Source: UBA7455 sp026713185
Lineage (GTDB): Bacteria > Pseudomonadota > Gammaproteobacteria > Pseudomonadales > Azotimanducaceae
Length of the DNA stretch: 64,000 bases
Direction of reading: 5' to 3'
Assembly: GCA_963665785.1 (NCBI GenBank)
Contig: OY762456.1
Coordinates: 2,666,001-2,730,000, forward strand
Shown here: piece by piece, positions 45,967 to 55,516 of the stretch
Numbering within the stretch: position 1 is the stretch's first letter
Layout: the number at the start of each line of letters is the position of its first letter
Notes under the pieces: model-generated
Seen by the model: only the letters and a program-made list of their open reading frames with translations
What the model was told of the DNA's origin: nothing
The model's database searches: none
Translations under genes and position numbers: made by a program

Positions 45967-46722
45967 TTACCTTGAGTGTTCATCTTCAGTCAATGAGTCT
46001 TTTATTTTTCTCATGGATTCTCCTTTCAATTGTAGTCGGTGTGAGTTGTGCATCAGCCGATCCAGGATGGCGTCGGCAAGGGTATTGTCGCCAATAGCCG
46101 CATACCACTGATCTGTCGGTAACTGGCTAGCGATGAGCGTTGACTTTTGGCCGTGGCGGTCGTCCATGATCTCGAGAAGATCATTACGATGCGCCGGTTT
46201 GAGCAGTTCGAGACCCCAGTCGTCAATCATGAGCAATTGCGTTTTTTGCAGCTGTAGCAACATTTTCTGATAACTGCCGTCCGCCTTCGATTGTGTGAGC
46301 GCCAGCATGAGTCATGACACCCGGTAATATCGGACCGAGTATCCCTGTAGACAAGCATTATGGCCGATGGCACAGGCCAGGTAAGTCTTACCACTGCCGC
46401 AGGGTCCAGTAATGAGCAGATTCTGAGCGCGTTCAAGCCAATCCCCCTGGGCCAGGCGGGCAATCTGCGTACGCTGGATATTGCGTGCATGCTGATAATC
46501 GATCTCTTGGACTGTGGCATTGAGTTTGAAGCGCGCCTGACGGATCAGGCGACCCTGTTTACGCTGTTCGCGGGTGAGATATTCCTGATCAACCAGCAGG
46601 CCAAGGCGTTCCACGAACGACAGTCCTTCGTAGGTACCTACCTGCGCCTGCTGCGTCTCCAGCGCCGTTGCCATGCCGCCAAGTTTGAGTTGACGTAATC
46701 GTGTCATGGTTTGTGTTGTCAT
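45967..46722 (-). pseudogene. istB: istB with an in-frame stop
   Basis: IS21 helper ATPase. N-terminal half 46312-46722 with Walker A GPCGSGKT; C-terminal half 45967-46308 with Walker B QLLMIDDWGLE and the terminal LKGESMRK. The two halves are in the same frame, separated only by TGA at 46309-46311 (RVS-stop-LMLALTQSKADGSY). A CGA-to-TGA transition explains it, since Arg is expected there. Transposition of this copy is probably impaired. Confidence 0.88.
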
Positions 46723-46731
46723 ATTGTTCTC

Positions 46732-48273
46732 CTAATGGTAGTCCTTGGGACCGCGGATATTGTCGTGGTCCTGTGGTAATTCGCTGTTCAAACTCAGCGT
46801 TTCGGGTAACTGATCACGGTTACTGCGCAGGATCGACTTGATCTGTTTTAACCGGTCCAGCCCTTCGCGATTGGCAATCCGGCAACTCGCGTTCAAACGC
46901 GATGTCGGGTACTCGCGCGAGAGGTTAAGCAGACCCAGACAGAGCCGGTAAGCCTGTTCCGGGTGGTCACGATCCTGCAGGCGCTGTGTGATCCAGGCCA
47001 GTGTGTCTGGCCCGATGTCTTGCGCCCACTGCTGCAGCCGGCCTGGGGTCCATTGTTGTTGCTTACGGTGGCGTGTCGGCATGTGTGCCGCATCGGTGGT
47101 GCTACCGGGTACATGCTTGCGCGGGTGCGTCGCTATCATGCGCTGCCGGAAGTACACCTGGACCAGCGTGTCACTGGCATGCAGTTCCAGTCGTTCCCCA
47201 ACATACTGATGCGGAACCGAGTAGTGATGGTGCTGATACTCAACGTGGTAGTCGATGTTCACCTTGACCGGCTTGATGTCGACATAGCGATAAGGATGCC
47301 TGGGTAAGGCGCGCAGCATTGGCCGGTCCAGTCGTTTAAATGCCTCTCGTCGATGACCTGGCAATTGCTTAAAGGGGCGCTGATTCAAGTCGTCCAGCAA
47401 TGCCTTGATGCACTGGTTCACCTCCGCCAGGGAGAAGAAGCTGTGCTGTCGCAGGCGCGCGATGATCCAACGTTCGACAATCTGCACGCCCACTTCGACC
47501 TTGGATTTGTCCTTGGGTTTGTAAGGGCGGGTCGGCATGACCGCTACCTGATAGTGTTCCGCCAGCTGTTGGTAACTGGGATTGGTATCAGGATCGTAGC
47601 GACAGGCGTGGCTGACACCACTACGCAGATTGTCCGGGATCACCAACTCAGTCGTGCCATCAAAGAACTCGAAGGCACGCACATGACTACCCAGCCAGTC
47701 TGGCAATGTCTGCGACAGCGTGGCTTCCGCAAAGGTGTAGTTCGAGGCCCCAAGCACCGCGACAAACACCTGGGCTTCCCGGATCTCGCCGCTGTTTGGG
47801 TTAATGATCGGTACAGTCTGCCCACAATAGTCGACAAAACACTTCTCGCCAGCCTTGTGGATCTGGCGCATCGAACGCTTCTGCTGCCGACGCCAGTGAC
47901 GATAGCGGTCGCAGAACTGAGAGTAACTACAACAACGATTCGGATACTGTTCGGTATATTCCTCCCACAGCAGTAGTTTGGTCATGCCCTTACGCTTGAG
48001 TTCCTGGTGTACAACAGGCCAATCAGGCACTTCAAACCGGGTTGATATATGGGTGTCGGCATTGGGATAAAACAGCCGGGCCAACTGACTATCGTCCAGC
48101 GCTGGAGACAACGGCCAGGTCAGCCCCAATGTCGCTGCCTGACTGACCAGCTTTTGTGCTGCCCCGATGCTGACTTTGGTACTGGCACTGATTTGCCGAA
48201 ACGACAACCCAGCCTCCAGCCGTAGTCGTAGAACTTCTCTAATCTTACGCATTACAATCCTCTTCGCTGGCAT
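46732..48273 (-). CDS. istA: IS21-family transposase IstA
   Basis: 513 residues. N-terminal HTH (AGLSFRQISASTKVSIGAAQ), DDE integrase core with FVDYCGQTVP, VIPDNLRSGV and KSKVEVGVQIVERW (D, D, E), and a C-terminal domain with the QHHHYSVPHQYVG segment. ATG with AGGAGA upstream. Complete. istB follows 9 bp downstream. Confidence 0.95.
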   Translation of the reverse strand: MPAKRIVMRKIREVLRLRLEAGLSFRQISASTKVSIGAAQKLVSQAATLGLTWPLSPALDDSQLARLFYPNADTHISTRFEVPDWPVVHQELKRKGMTKLLLWEEYTEQYPNRCCSYSQFCDRYRHWRRQQKRSMRQIHKAGEKCFVDYCGQTVPIINPNSGEIREAQVFVAVLGASNYTFAEATLSQTLPDWLGSHVRAFEFFDGTTELVIPDNLRSGVSHACRYDPDTNPSYQQLAEHYQVAVMPTRPYKPKDKSKVEVGVQIVERWIIARLRQHSFFSLAEVNQCIKALLDDLNQRPFKQLPGHRREAFKRLDRPMLRALPRHPYRYVDIKPVKVNIDYHVEYQHHHYSVPHQYVGERLELHASDTLVQVYFRQRMIATHPRKHVPGSTTDAAHMPTRHRKQQQWTPGRLQQWAQDIGPDTLAWITQRLQDRDHPEQAYRLCLGLLNLSREYPTSRLNASCRIANREGLDRLKQIKSILRSNRDQLPETLSLNSELPQDHDNIRGPKDYH

Positions 48274-48495
48274 GGTCTCTCCTAAAAATAGGAGACGATA
48301 CCAGTAGGTTGATAAACAATGCGTTGGAAGCGATTCTGGTTGAACGTGAACACCGATTCCGGATGTTGAACGGTGATTCCGGCTAAAGCCGCAAAACGTT
48401 CATCATCAGACCGGAATGAGTGTTCACGTTCCGCCGGAATAAGTGTTCACGTTCGTCAGGAATCAGTGTTCAGATTGCACCGGAATATGCATCCG

Positions 48496-49269
48496 TTATG
48501 TGAATCTTCGTGCAGCTCTCCGCAGTTCGATAATGCGACTGACATTTTTAGGGGTTGGTTTTAGTCCATGTTTACTGAGAAAGGCGCTCGCGTTGTCGCC
48601 ATCAGCTAAACGGGTATTTCCGCTTGGATCCACCAACTCGTCAATAAACTTCACCGATTCAACAAGTTGTCGGGTGTTGGATAAGAACGCATTGGCTCTG
48701 GGCGGGACTGTGATGTCATTCCAGATATGCGCTTCCAGTAGTTCCGTACTTATCAGGTTCAATACGGCATGAACAGCATCCAACACAGCCTGTACCTGCC
48801 CTATAGATGCCTTAGCAAGGGGTTTAGCCTGCTGAGAAGTGGCTTTCTCCCAATCGGAATGGCTGATATATCTGTTCCTCCAATCACGAGCAAATTCTGT
48901 CTTCTCCACCGCTGTGTCAACAAGACACTGCAACTGTTTATACAGCACCGAGTTCTTACCCTCGAAAAACGATGGAAGACGACTGACGGTAAGGTTGTCT
49001 TTTCCCACACTTTTTTTAGGATCGGTTAGCTTGCATACACGCAACAGAAGGTCTTCCCATAGTATGTGTTGTACATCATATGTGAAGCCGCCCCCGGTGA
49101 TGGCATTCAGCAGCGCAACATCATCTTCTTGGGTGAATAGCACCCGAAACTCCTTGAGACGCATCAAGCCCCAACTCCAGTGTTTGTTCAAGCCATCGAA
49201 TGTAGGCCAAAACTCTGGGCCGAGCTGCGTTTCGTAACACTGCCGAATATCATCAACCTTATTGTTCAT
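48496..49269 (-). CDS. AbiU2-like HEPN protein
   Basis: 257 residues, all-helical. FARDWRNRYISHSDWE (about residues 125-140) holds the R-N-x(4)-H motif of the AbiU2 group of HEPN domains. The leading region (LNAITGGGFTYDVQHILWEDLLLRVCKLTDP) also fits that family. AbiU2 is linked to abortive infection in lactococci. RNase activity here is inference. The IS21 copy lies 4 bp beyond the stop, so the coding region is complete. Confidence 0.68.
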   Translation of the reverse strand: MNNKVDDIRQCYETQLGPEFWPTFDGLNKHWSWGLMRLKEFRVLFTQEDDVALLNAITGGGFTYDVQHILWEDLLLRVCKLTDPKKSVGKDNLTVSRLPSFFEGKNSVLYKQLQCLVDTAVEKTEFARDWRNRYISHSDWEKATSQQAKPLAKASIGQVQAVLDAVHAVLNLISTELLEAHIWNDITVPPRANAFLSNTRQLVESVKFIDELVDPSGNTRLADGDNASAFLSKHGLKPTPKNVSRIIELRRAARRFT

Positions 49270-49484
49270 CTCTATTCCCTAGTAGCCGCATGGAAGAATT
49301 GGGGGCGCATACTTGTCCAATCAAATCCTAATATATGTCCGAAAATAAGTGACTATAACCATGGCCCACTGTAACCGATATTTTGGCTCAGTACGTGCGG
49401 GCACTTTGTTCCAAACAGTAAAGTTAAAGATTATGTCTGGATTGTGTGAGATTCTAAATTCATCAACCTCAGTAGACAGTATCA

Positions 49485-49814
49485 TTGAAAATTGATGAAA
49501 CCAATCCACTGGCACCGGTAGACGCACCGGAATTCGGGCTGCCGGTGAGTTGGGCGATGAGTTGCAATCCAGCCTGCAGGAACTTCGGCATTCATTACAC
49601 AGGTCCTGCCCTGGAAAACTACGGGACGGTTTCGGATGTCCGCTACAGTTACGATGCGAACACCGGGCGCTTTCGGTGCAAGTATTGTGGGCAATCATTT
49701 ACTCACAAGTCCAACTGGTACAATCGAATGTTTAATCTTGGTGAAGCACTGCAATATCGGGTACGAACAAAAAAGCAGACTCGCGCGCGTTCGCGTTGTT
49801 GCAGAGCATTTTAA
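49485..49814 (+). CDS. Zinc-ribbon protein fragment, likely transposase N-terminus
   Basis: 109 residues from a TTG. SCNPACRNFGIHYTG and FRCKYCGQSFTHKSN supply C-x3-C and C-x2-C pairs of a zinc ribbon, as at the start of several IS transposases. The C-terminal third (VRTKKQTRARSRCCRAF) looks like read-through into unrelated sequence. It ends at a 50-bp repeat. I take it as the surviving front of a mobile-element gene. Confidence 0.4.
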   Translation: MKIDETNPLAPVDAPEFGLPVSWAMSCNPACRNFGIHYTGPALENYGTVSDVRYSYDANTGRFRCKYCGQSFTHKSNWYNRMFNLGEALQYRVRTKKQTRARSRCCRAF

Positions 49815-49815
49815 T

Positions 49816-49865
49816 GAAATGGTCTAACACAGACAGACACCAAGTTAAGAGTAATAATACTCAAA
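49816..49865 (+). repeat. 50-bp direct repeat, copy 2
   Basis: Matches 25501-25550 with only a few differences and the same orientation. Immediately followed by the second copy of the 26-bp repeat. Confidence 0.85.
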
Positions 49866-49867
49866 AC

Positions 49868-49893
49868 GACCGGCAAAGATAATTAGCGCCAGA
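49868..49893 (+). repeat. 26-bp dispersed repeat, copy 2
   Basis: ACCGGCAAAGATAATTAGCG followed by CCAGAC; see 23082 and 59525. The rest of the gap to 50191 shows no gene, only further IS-like noncoding sequence. Confidence 0.75.
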
Positions 49894-50441
49894 CAGTCGC
49901 AGTACCTTCGGGCCACTCGTCAGGATAGGTGTGTCCACGTGACGTAACCGATCCTGTTTCGGCGCACTTCTGACGACGATTTCCCACCCTGACGCCTGTT
50001 GCACTACGGAGTGGAAACGGCGATACTAAAATCAATCAATTAAATGATGTTAGATGGGAGTTTGTTTAAATTTCTTCAAAGAATGACAGAGTTGCATTTG
50101 CATACTCCTCCCAGGTTGATGCCTGCAGGGACGCCGTGAACACCCTCTGGCCATATTATGGTAATCGAAAAAATAGAGGGACAATGCAGACATGACATCA
50201 TTTGAGAAAATCGGATGGTGGGTGGAAAAGCCACGCTATTGTCAGCGAGAGTGGGGTGAGCAATATGCCGTGGGGCGCGCTTTGATATCTCCCGAGCGTT
50301 CTAAGGGTCGACGCAAAAATAACATCCTCTAAAACGTCTTAATACTGCCGCATCAGGGATATTTTGAGATTGTCCTTGGAGTTGCCTTTTGCGCTATTTA
50401 GCGTCTTTTTGATGCTGATCCATTGTTAAGTCATCATAATT

Positions 50442-50480
50442 ATGTCACCATTACGCTTATTATAATCGTAATGGTGACAT
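50442..50480. promoter_or_regulatory. Perfect 14-bp palindrome over the transposase promoter
   Basis: ATGTCACCATTACG (50442-50455) is the exact inverse of CGTAATGGTGACAT (50467-50480). The 11-base centre contains TATAAT (50461-50466), a consensus -10. The transposase ATG follows at 50484, so transcripts would have almost no leader. It reads as an operator covering the promoter, perhaps for self-repression by the winged-helix N-terminus. Confidence 0.6.
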
Positions 50481-50483
50481 CAT

Positions 50484-52183
50484 ATGCGTCCAGCCGAATT
50501 CTCTACCGATCACCTCACCACCTTGTTGCGTCGACAAACTATCGCAACCCTGCCCGAGTTGATGGCGGCGCTGGGTACCGATGCCAAACGAACCGTGTTT
50601 CGTAAACTCAGGACGCTGGCTTACCGTAGCAGTTATTCGCATCGTGGCCGCTATTACACACTCGATGAGTTAACCCACTTCGATGAGCGCGGTCTGTGGT
50701 CCTACCAGGATGTTTGGTTTTCGAGCCATGACACCTTGCTGTCGACCGCCGCCGCGACGGTGCAAGCGTCGGACGCCGGCTATTTTGTCGACGAACTGGA
50801 CAACGTGCTCCATGTCGGGACCAAAGATGTGTTGCGCAAACTGGTTCTTGACGTACGCCTGACACGGGAGCAACTCACCGGACAATTTCTGTATTGTGCC
50901 GCTGCGCCGGGGCGTAAAACACAGCAGTTGCGGCGTCGCCGCGCGCTGCTGGCCGAACCGGGCATCGCCAAGGCGTTCCCCGGTGCAGACGTGATCCCGG
51001 ATGAACTCAGCGCGGCGCTGGTGTTGTTTGTCAGCTTACTCGACGAGCAGCAGCGCCGTCTCTATGCGGGGCTTGAGTCGTTGAAGAACGGGCGTGGTGG
51101 CGACCAACGCATGGCCGACCTCATCGGACTCGATAGGGGCACCATCGCCCGCGGACGGCGTGAGTTGTTGGCACAGGATGTGGCGCTTGATCGGGTGCGC
51201 CGGGCGGGTGGTGGACGTCCGTCGGTGGAAAAAAAACGCCGGAAGTCATCGCCGAAATCCAGACGCTGATGGCGCACGAGACCGCGGGGGATCCCATCAG
51301 CGGCCTGAAGTGGACCCGGCGCACTACCGAGCGCATTGCCACTGAGCTGCGCGCGCTGGGTATCGAGATCGGCGCTCGCACCGTTGCCCGGCTACTCAAA
51401 CAAATGGACTTTTCGCTTCGGGTCAACCACAAGCAGCGTTGTTGCGGCACGCCACACCCCAACCGCGACGCCCAATTTGAGCGTATCTCCGCATTGCGCC
51501 AACGTTGTGCCACACAAGGCAGCCCCATCATCAGCATCGATACCAAGAAAAAGGAGTTGGTCGGTGCATTCAAAAACCCCGGCGCCAAGTGGGACCGCGA
51601 ACCGGTGCGCGTTAACGACCACGACTTCCGCTCTGATGCCGATGCCCGCGCCGTGCCGTATGGCATCTACGATGTTCAGGCTAACCTGGGCACGGTGTTC
51701 GTGGGTACCTCCCACGACACCCCCGGGTTCGCCGTCGACTGTGTCGAGACGTGGTGGCGCACCGAGGGTTGTCAGCGTTATGCCGATGCCAGGCACCTGA
51801 CGATCCTCGCTGACGGTGGTGGCAGCAACGGTTGCGTTTGTCGCGCTTGGAAGTACGGTCTACAACACCAGCTCTGTAATCGGCATGGACTCACCGTTAC
51901 CGTCGCTCACTATCCGACCGGTGCTTCAAAGTGGAATCCGATTGAACATCGACTGTTCAGCGAAATCAGCAAGCACTGGGCTGGACAGCCGCTCGACAGC
52001 CTTGAAACTATCCTCAACTACATCCGTACAACCACCACTGCCACCGGTCTGCGCGTTCGTGCCGAACAGTTGTGCAAGGTCTACCCCAAGGGCATTAAAA
52101 TTACCGATGCCCAAATGAAGCAACTGAAAGTCACCAAGGACAAGGACCTCCCCCGATGGAACTACACCATCCAGCCTGCTTAA
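50484..52183 (+). CDS. ISAzo13 transposase with winged-helix-like N-terminal extension
   Basis: Two frames: 50484-51269 (261 aa) and 51269-52183 (304 aa), linked at eight A (51229-51236) for a -1 frameshift. The first frame begins with about 165 residues that look like a DNA-binding domain (LRRQTIATLPELMAALGTDA, RTVFRKLRTLAYRSSYSHRG), before the usual ISAzo13 start (LSAALVLFVSLLDEQQRRLY). The second has the DDE residues in IISIDTKKKE, LTILADGGGSNG and NPIEHRLFSEI. Apparently intact. Confidence 0.87.
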
Positions 52184-52602
52184 TATCGGAACTTATTCTT
52201 GCGCGGGTCCTAAGGGCAATCTGGACAACTACCGCTTCATGCGGGATGTGCAAAAAGGCGATACCTGTCTGCACTTGAACAAATCAAAGGAGATTGCAGG
52301 TATCAGCCGTGCCATAGCATCCCATAAACCATCTCCGTTCCCTGTCGAAGGTGCTAGCGGTTACTGCGTTCCTCTCTCGGGATATCACCCTCTAGAACCG
52401 ACACTGAACATTTTGACGGATGTATATGCTGCGCGGCTGCACCAGCTACGAGAAGCGGCGAAAAAACACAAGATGTTTTTCTTCTACACAAGGGACCTAC
52501 GCTTAAACATGTACTTGACCCCTGTTCCGCAGGAATTGCTGGACCTACTAGATGAGGCATACATCAAGGTTGCTGGAAGAACAATTAGCAATATTGCTGA
52601 TT

Positions 52603-52721
52603 AATTGGGTATACCGGTCAAAATGAACATATGAGGTAGAAGAGACGACAAGAAATGCATCAGAGAAACGAGCGTTCATTTATTACCAGAATGAATGTTC
52701 ATTTTGACGGTATACCCAATT
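52603..52721 (+). repeat. MITE-like element, copy 2 (best preserved)
   Basis: 119 bp with inverted ends of about 26 bp: AATTGGGTATACCGGTCAAA continuing to ATGAACA at the left, and TGTTCATTTTGACGGTATAC continuing to CCAATT at the right, one base gapped. No coding capacity. It starts at the stop codon of the interrupted gene. Confidence 0.9.
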
Positions 52722-52750
52722 CTGCGAAACTACAAAATTGATCACATTTT

Positions 52751-52784
52751 CCAGAATCGGTGATCACGTTCACCAGAATACGCA
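52751..52784 (-). mobile_element. IS21-type terminal relic
   Basis: The complement reads TGCGTATTCTGGTGAACGTG followed by ATCACCGATTCTGG, matching the terminal repeats of the IS21 copy at 45888. Single end only; nothing of istAB is adjacent. Confidence 0.6.
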
Positions 52785-52840
52785 AATTTAATACCCGACA
52801 GGAGAAAGATTAGTAGATCAAATTTTGAGCGGAGCTTTTT

Positions 52841-53194
52841 TTGAGTAATTTCTCCGATGCAGAAAACCCTGAACACAGATTCAAGGAAAAATTTAGAGAT
52901 ATCCAAGAGTATTGGAATAATAAATACGAATGGCATCTTTTCTTGCCCCTTTCTATTAAAGATGAGCATTTTTATGAGTCTATACGATCAATGCTAACCA
53001 GTGAACAGTCGGAATTTGACGCTCAGGTGCTTGCTTTTACGAAGGTAACTATAAACTCAATAAATGTTAAGTCTCTTAGAAACAACCTTGAAGTAACAGA
53101 TAAATCGATCAAATCAATATCATTAATGGAAACTCTTCTTGAAAGGTTAGAATTTCCAAATTTGCCGCAAAACGCGGCGTTATACGGCAGCTGA
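52841..53194 (+). CDS. Hypothetical protein upstream of the TerB operon
   Basis: 117 residues from a TTG start (LSNFSDAENPEHRF). It is charged, predicted helical, with no motif I recognise and no signal peptide. It ends 41 bp before the TerB-like gene on the same strand, so it could be the first gene of that operon, but it could also be a remnant: the start codon and ribosome site are weak. Confidence 0.45.
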   Translation: MSNFSDAENPEHRFKEKFRDIQEYWNNKYEWHLFLPLSIKDEHFYESIRSMLTSEQSEFDAQVLAFTKVTINSINVKSLRNNLEVTDKSIKSISLMETLLERLEFPNLPQNAALYGS

Positions 53195-53235
53195 AACGAC
53201 AGTGCATTCCCAAAAAAATCACAACTGAGGCGAAC

Positions 53236-55512
53236 ATGGAATTTTGGTTATTTGTAGGAGGTGCAGTAATTTTGTACTACGTCATCAAAGCAATGGCAAC
53301 GTCCTATAAACAACTAGCTCATAAGAACAATAGACCAGGTTCCAAAAATGAAGTCAGTGTTACCATGACTACAAGCAATCGGGTTGTGGCGAACAGTTAT
53401 CGTGATGATGACGATGATCTGGCTACTTTCACTATTTCATATGGCTATGACGAGGAAAAAAGTAAAAATAAGACTCCGGGGAAATGGGTAAAATCCGGTG
53501 AGTCCATCACCATAAAGGGACAAGTATTTACTGGAGGAAATTTTTATTTTGGTGGCAAGCTTAGTTCATTAGACGGGTATGGAACCGAAGCTTCATTAGT
53601 TGATGGTTCGCTAAAAATTGAAAACAAACCCTCCACATTTGAAGATGAAAGTTTAGGTTATTGGCCTAAATTTATATCGCTCACACCTAAAGGGCGTGGA
53701 GCTTACCTTAGTTGGCTATCCGGTAATCGAAATGATCCAGACACACCCTTGAGTTATGTGTTTATTTATTTCTATGGCATTGAAAGGCGCATTACCGTTG
53801 ATTCAATTAAACAGACAGTGGATGACTCAGAATTTAAATCGTTGTTTGACGAAGTTCAACGATTAAAAGGCATTTACGGCAAAAGTAGTTCTTTTTCAAA
53901 TTATTCCATACGCCTATTGGAAATCATGTGTCTACTACGCCCTCATGTAGTATCGCATCCTGATCTTGAGAAAACACCTCAAAGGGATTCACTATTATTT
54001 AAACATCGACTTGCCACTACGGTAAATGTTAAAAAGCCCATTCCCGCCGAACTGGCATTGGCCTGGATTCGGTTTTATCCAGATTATAATCTAAAAAAAC
54101 CGGCACGACGTTGTGGCTATGAATTCAGTCAGATGTTCACACGCCTCTATAGTAAAAAATATGGCGACGGCATTGTTGTCAAACCCAATAAAACACGGTT
54201 AAAGATTGAGTATTATCCCGCCAGTTCCTCACTGCGTGGTATATCCTTGCCTCAACAGGATCTTCCCGACCCAAGTAAATTAAAGGGTCCAGTAAATAAG
54301 CTGATTGCAATTGCAGATGAATGTACAGCAGAACTAGATGCTTATAGCAGGTATCTCGCCAAACCGGATAATTCACGGACTGACATTGAAGCTGTATTGT
54401 TATTGCCTGACGAACTCAGTGATTTAGGAGCTACGCTAGGATTAAGTGAATTTAAGAAATGGGCAGATGATGCTATTTCAACAAATAAAGGGTTGGTTGA
54501 TGTTGAGGAATTCTGGACATATACCAAATCGCCTTTACCTTCCAAGATCAATAAAAAGGAAGCTGAATTAATTCAGAACCTTGCTCAAAAAGCGGGTTAT
54601 GGCATAGCTCCTGATACTCGTTATCATCATGCTAAGACGAGCGCAGATGGAAAGCTGGTTCTATTTCCTGAAGGACACGGTAAATACTTTGAACCATCCA
54701 AGGCTTATAGTGAAATGAGTATGGCGCTCCGTCTAGGGGCAATGGTTGCCGCTATTGATTCGCATGTCGATCAGGTGGAATTAAATTTATTAACTCAGCT
54801 GATTGATCACGATACCAATCTATCACCTACCGAAAAACAATCACTACACGCCTACTTAGTATGGAGGCTCAATACACCTTCAAATATTACAGGCTTGAAA
54901 GCCAGACTGGAAACATTAGGTAAAACAGAAAAAGCAGCGGTTAGCCGCATAATTGTCGGTGTAGCGATGGCCGATGGGAAAATAGCTCTAGAAGAAATCA
55001 AACAGCTTGAAAAACTCTATACCTTGCTAGGTCTTGATAAAGCCCTTGTTACCGGTGACATTCATGGAATGTCATCAAGTAAAGCTGGTTTACGGCCTTC
55101 AAGCTCTCAATCAGAAACCACTTCGTCAGCTCCTACTTCGTTCCAGTTGGATGAAAGTATCTTGGCGATTCATGAATCAGAAACCAAAGATGTACAAAGC
55201 ATGTTGGGCGCAATATTCGTGGAAGACGAACCTTCAGATGAATCTGATGACTCAACTACGGACAGCACTAGTACAGAGGAAGAAATCGGAATTGATATTC
55301 AGCATTATGCTTTGTTTGAAAGCCTGATAAGAAAAGATAAATGGACTCGTGAAGAAGTGGAAGCGCTGTGCCGTAATTCAAGTCTGATGGTTAGCGGAGC
55401 ATTGGAAACAATTAATGACTGGTCGTTTGATAAAGTGGATGCAGCTGTGCTTGAAGAGAATGGTGACGCAATTTTTGTCGATCAGGTAATCGTAGAAGAG
55501 ATAGAAGGTTAA
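53236..55512 (+). CDS. TerB-N / TerB / TerB-C domain protein
   Basis: 758 residues. A transmembrane helix near the start (about 4-21, WLFVGGAVILYYVIKAMA). A TerB-N-like region with GESITIKGQVFTGGNFYFGGKL and the GNRNDPDTPLSYVFIYFYGIERR segment. A TerB-like helical domain follows (SMALRLGAMVAAIDSHVDQVE, VGVAMADGKIALEEIKQLEKLYTLLGL). An acidic linker and a TerB-C-like end complete it. TerB proteins with these flanking domains have been linked by comparative genomics to DNA-processing modules. First core gene of a three-gene operon, with 4 bp before the ATPase gene. Confidence 0.8.
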   Translation: MEFWLFVGGAVILYYVIKAMATSYKQLAHKNNRPGSKNEVSVTMTTSNRVVANSYRDDDDDLATFTISYGYDEEKSKNKTPGKWVKSGESITIKGQVFTGGNFYFGGKLSSLDGYGTEASLVDGSLKIENKPSTFEDESLGYWPKFISLTPKGRGAYLSWLSGNRNDPDTPLSYVFIYFYGIERRITVDSIKQTVDDSEFKSLFDEVQRLKGIYGKSSSFSNYSIRLLEIMCLLRPHVVSHPDLEKTPQRDSLLFKHRLATTVNVKKPIPAELALAWIRFYPDYNLKKPARRCGYEFSQMFTRLYSKKYGDGIVVKPNKTRLKIEYYPASSSLRGISLPQQDLPDPSKLKGPVNKLIAIADECTAELDAYSRYLAKPDNSRTDIEAVLLLPDELSDLGATLGLSEFKKWADDAISTNKGLVDVEEFWTYTKSPLPSKINKKEAELIQNLAQKAGYGIAPDTRYHHAKTSADGKLVLFPEGHGKYFEPSKAYSEMSMALRLGAMVAAIDSHVDQVELNLLTQLIDHDTNLSPTEKQSLHAYLVWRLNTPSNITGLKARLETLGKTEKAAVSRIIVGVAMADGKIALEEIKQLEKLYTLLGLDKALVTGDIHGMSSSKAGLRPSSSQSETTSSAPTSFQLDESILAIHESETKDVQSMLGAIFVEDEPSDESDDSTTDSTSTEEEIGIDIQHYALFESLIRKDKWTREEVEALCRNSSLMVSGALETINDWSFDKVDAAVLEENGDAIFVDQVIVEEIEG

Positions 55513-55516
55513 ACTT

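Larger units (their letters stand above)
45888..48491 (-). mobile_element. IS21-family insertion sequence
   Basis: Ends TGCGTATTCCGG (45888) and CCGGAATATGCA (to 48491) with several internal copies of a GATTCCGG/GTTGAAC-type motif near each end, the multiple terminal repeats typical of IS21. It contains istA and istB. It inserted a few bases past the stop of the HEPN gene at 48496. Confidence 0.85.
50306..52209 (+). mobile_element. ISAzo13-family insertion sequence
   Basis: Imperfect inverted ends (GGTCGACGCAAAAATAACAT at the left; complement of GACCCGCGCAAGAATAAGTT at the right) and a 5-bp target duplication CTAAG (50301-50305 and 52210-52214). Both flanks belong to one reading frame, which fixes the borders. 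Confidence 0.88.
50192..52604 (+). pseudogene. Small gene split by ISAzo13, possible PUA/EVE-like fold
   Basis: Two exact halves, 50192-50305 and 52215-52604, join in frame once the IS and one CTAAG duplication are removed. The product is about 167 aa: MTSFEKIGWWVEKPRYCQRE at the start, then NLDNYRFMRDVQKGDTCLHL, ISRAIASHKPSPF, and KMFFFYTRDLRLNMYLTPVP. The middle resembles PUA-like EVE/YTH domains that read modified bases (a GDxxLHL strand followed by a small-residue turn), but this is a weak impression. The 3' half keeps an ATG at 52239 but is unlikely to work alone. Confidence 0.7.

Noticed and set aside
50484..52183. ISAzo13 transposase as two unrelated genes
   Set aside because: The overlap lies at an A8 slippery run and the DDE core continues in the -1 frame, as usual for the family.
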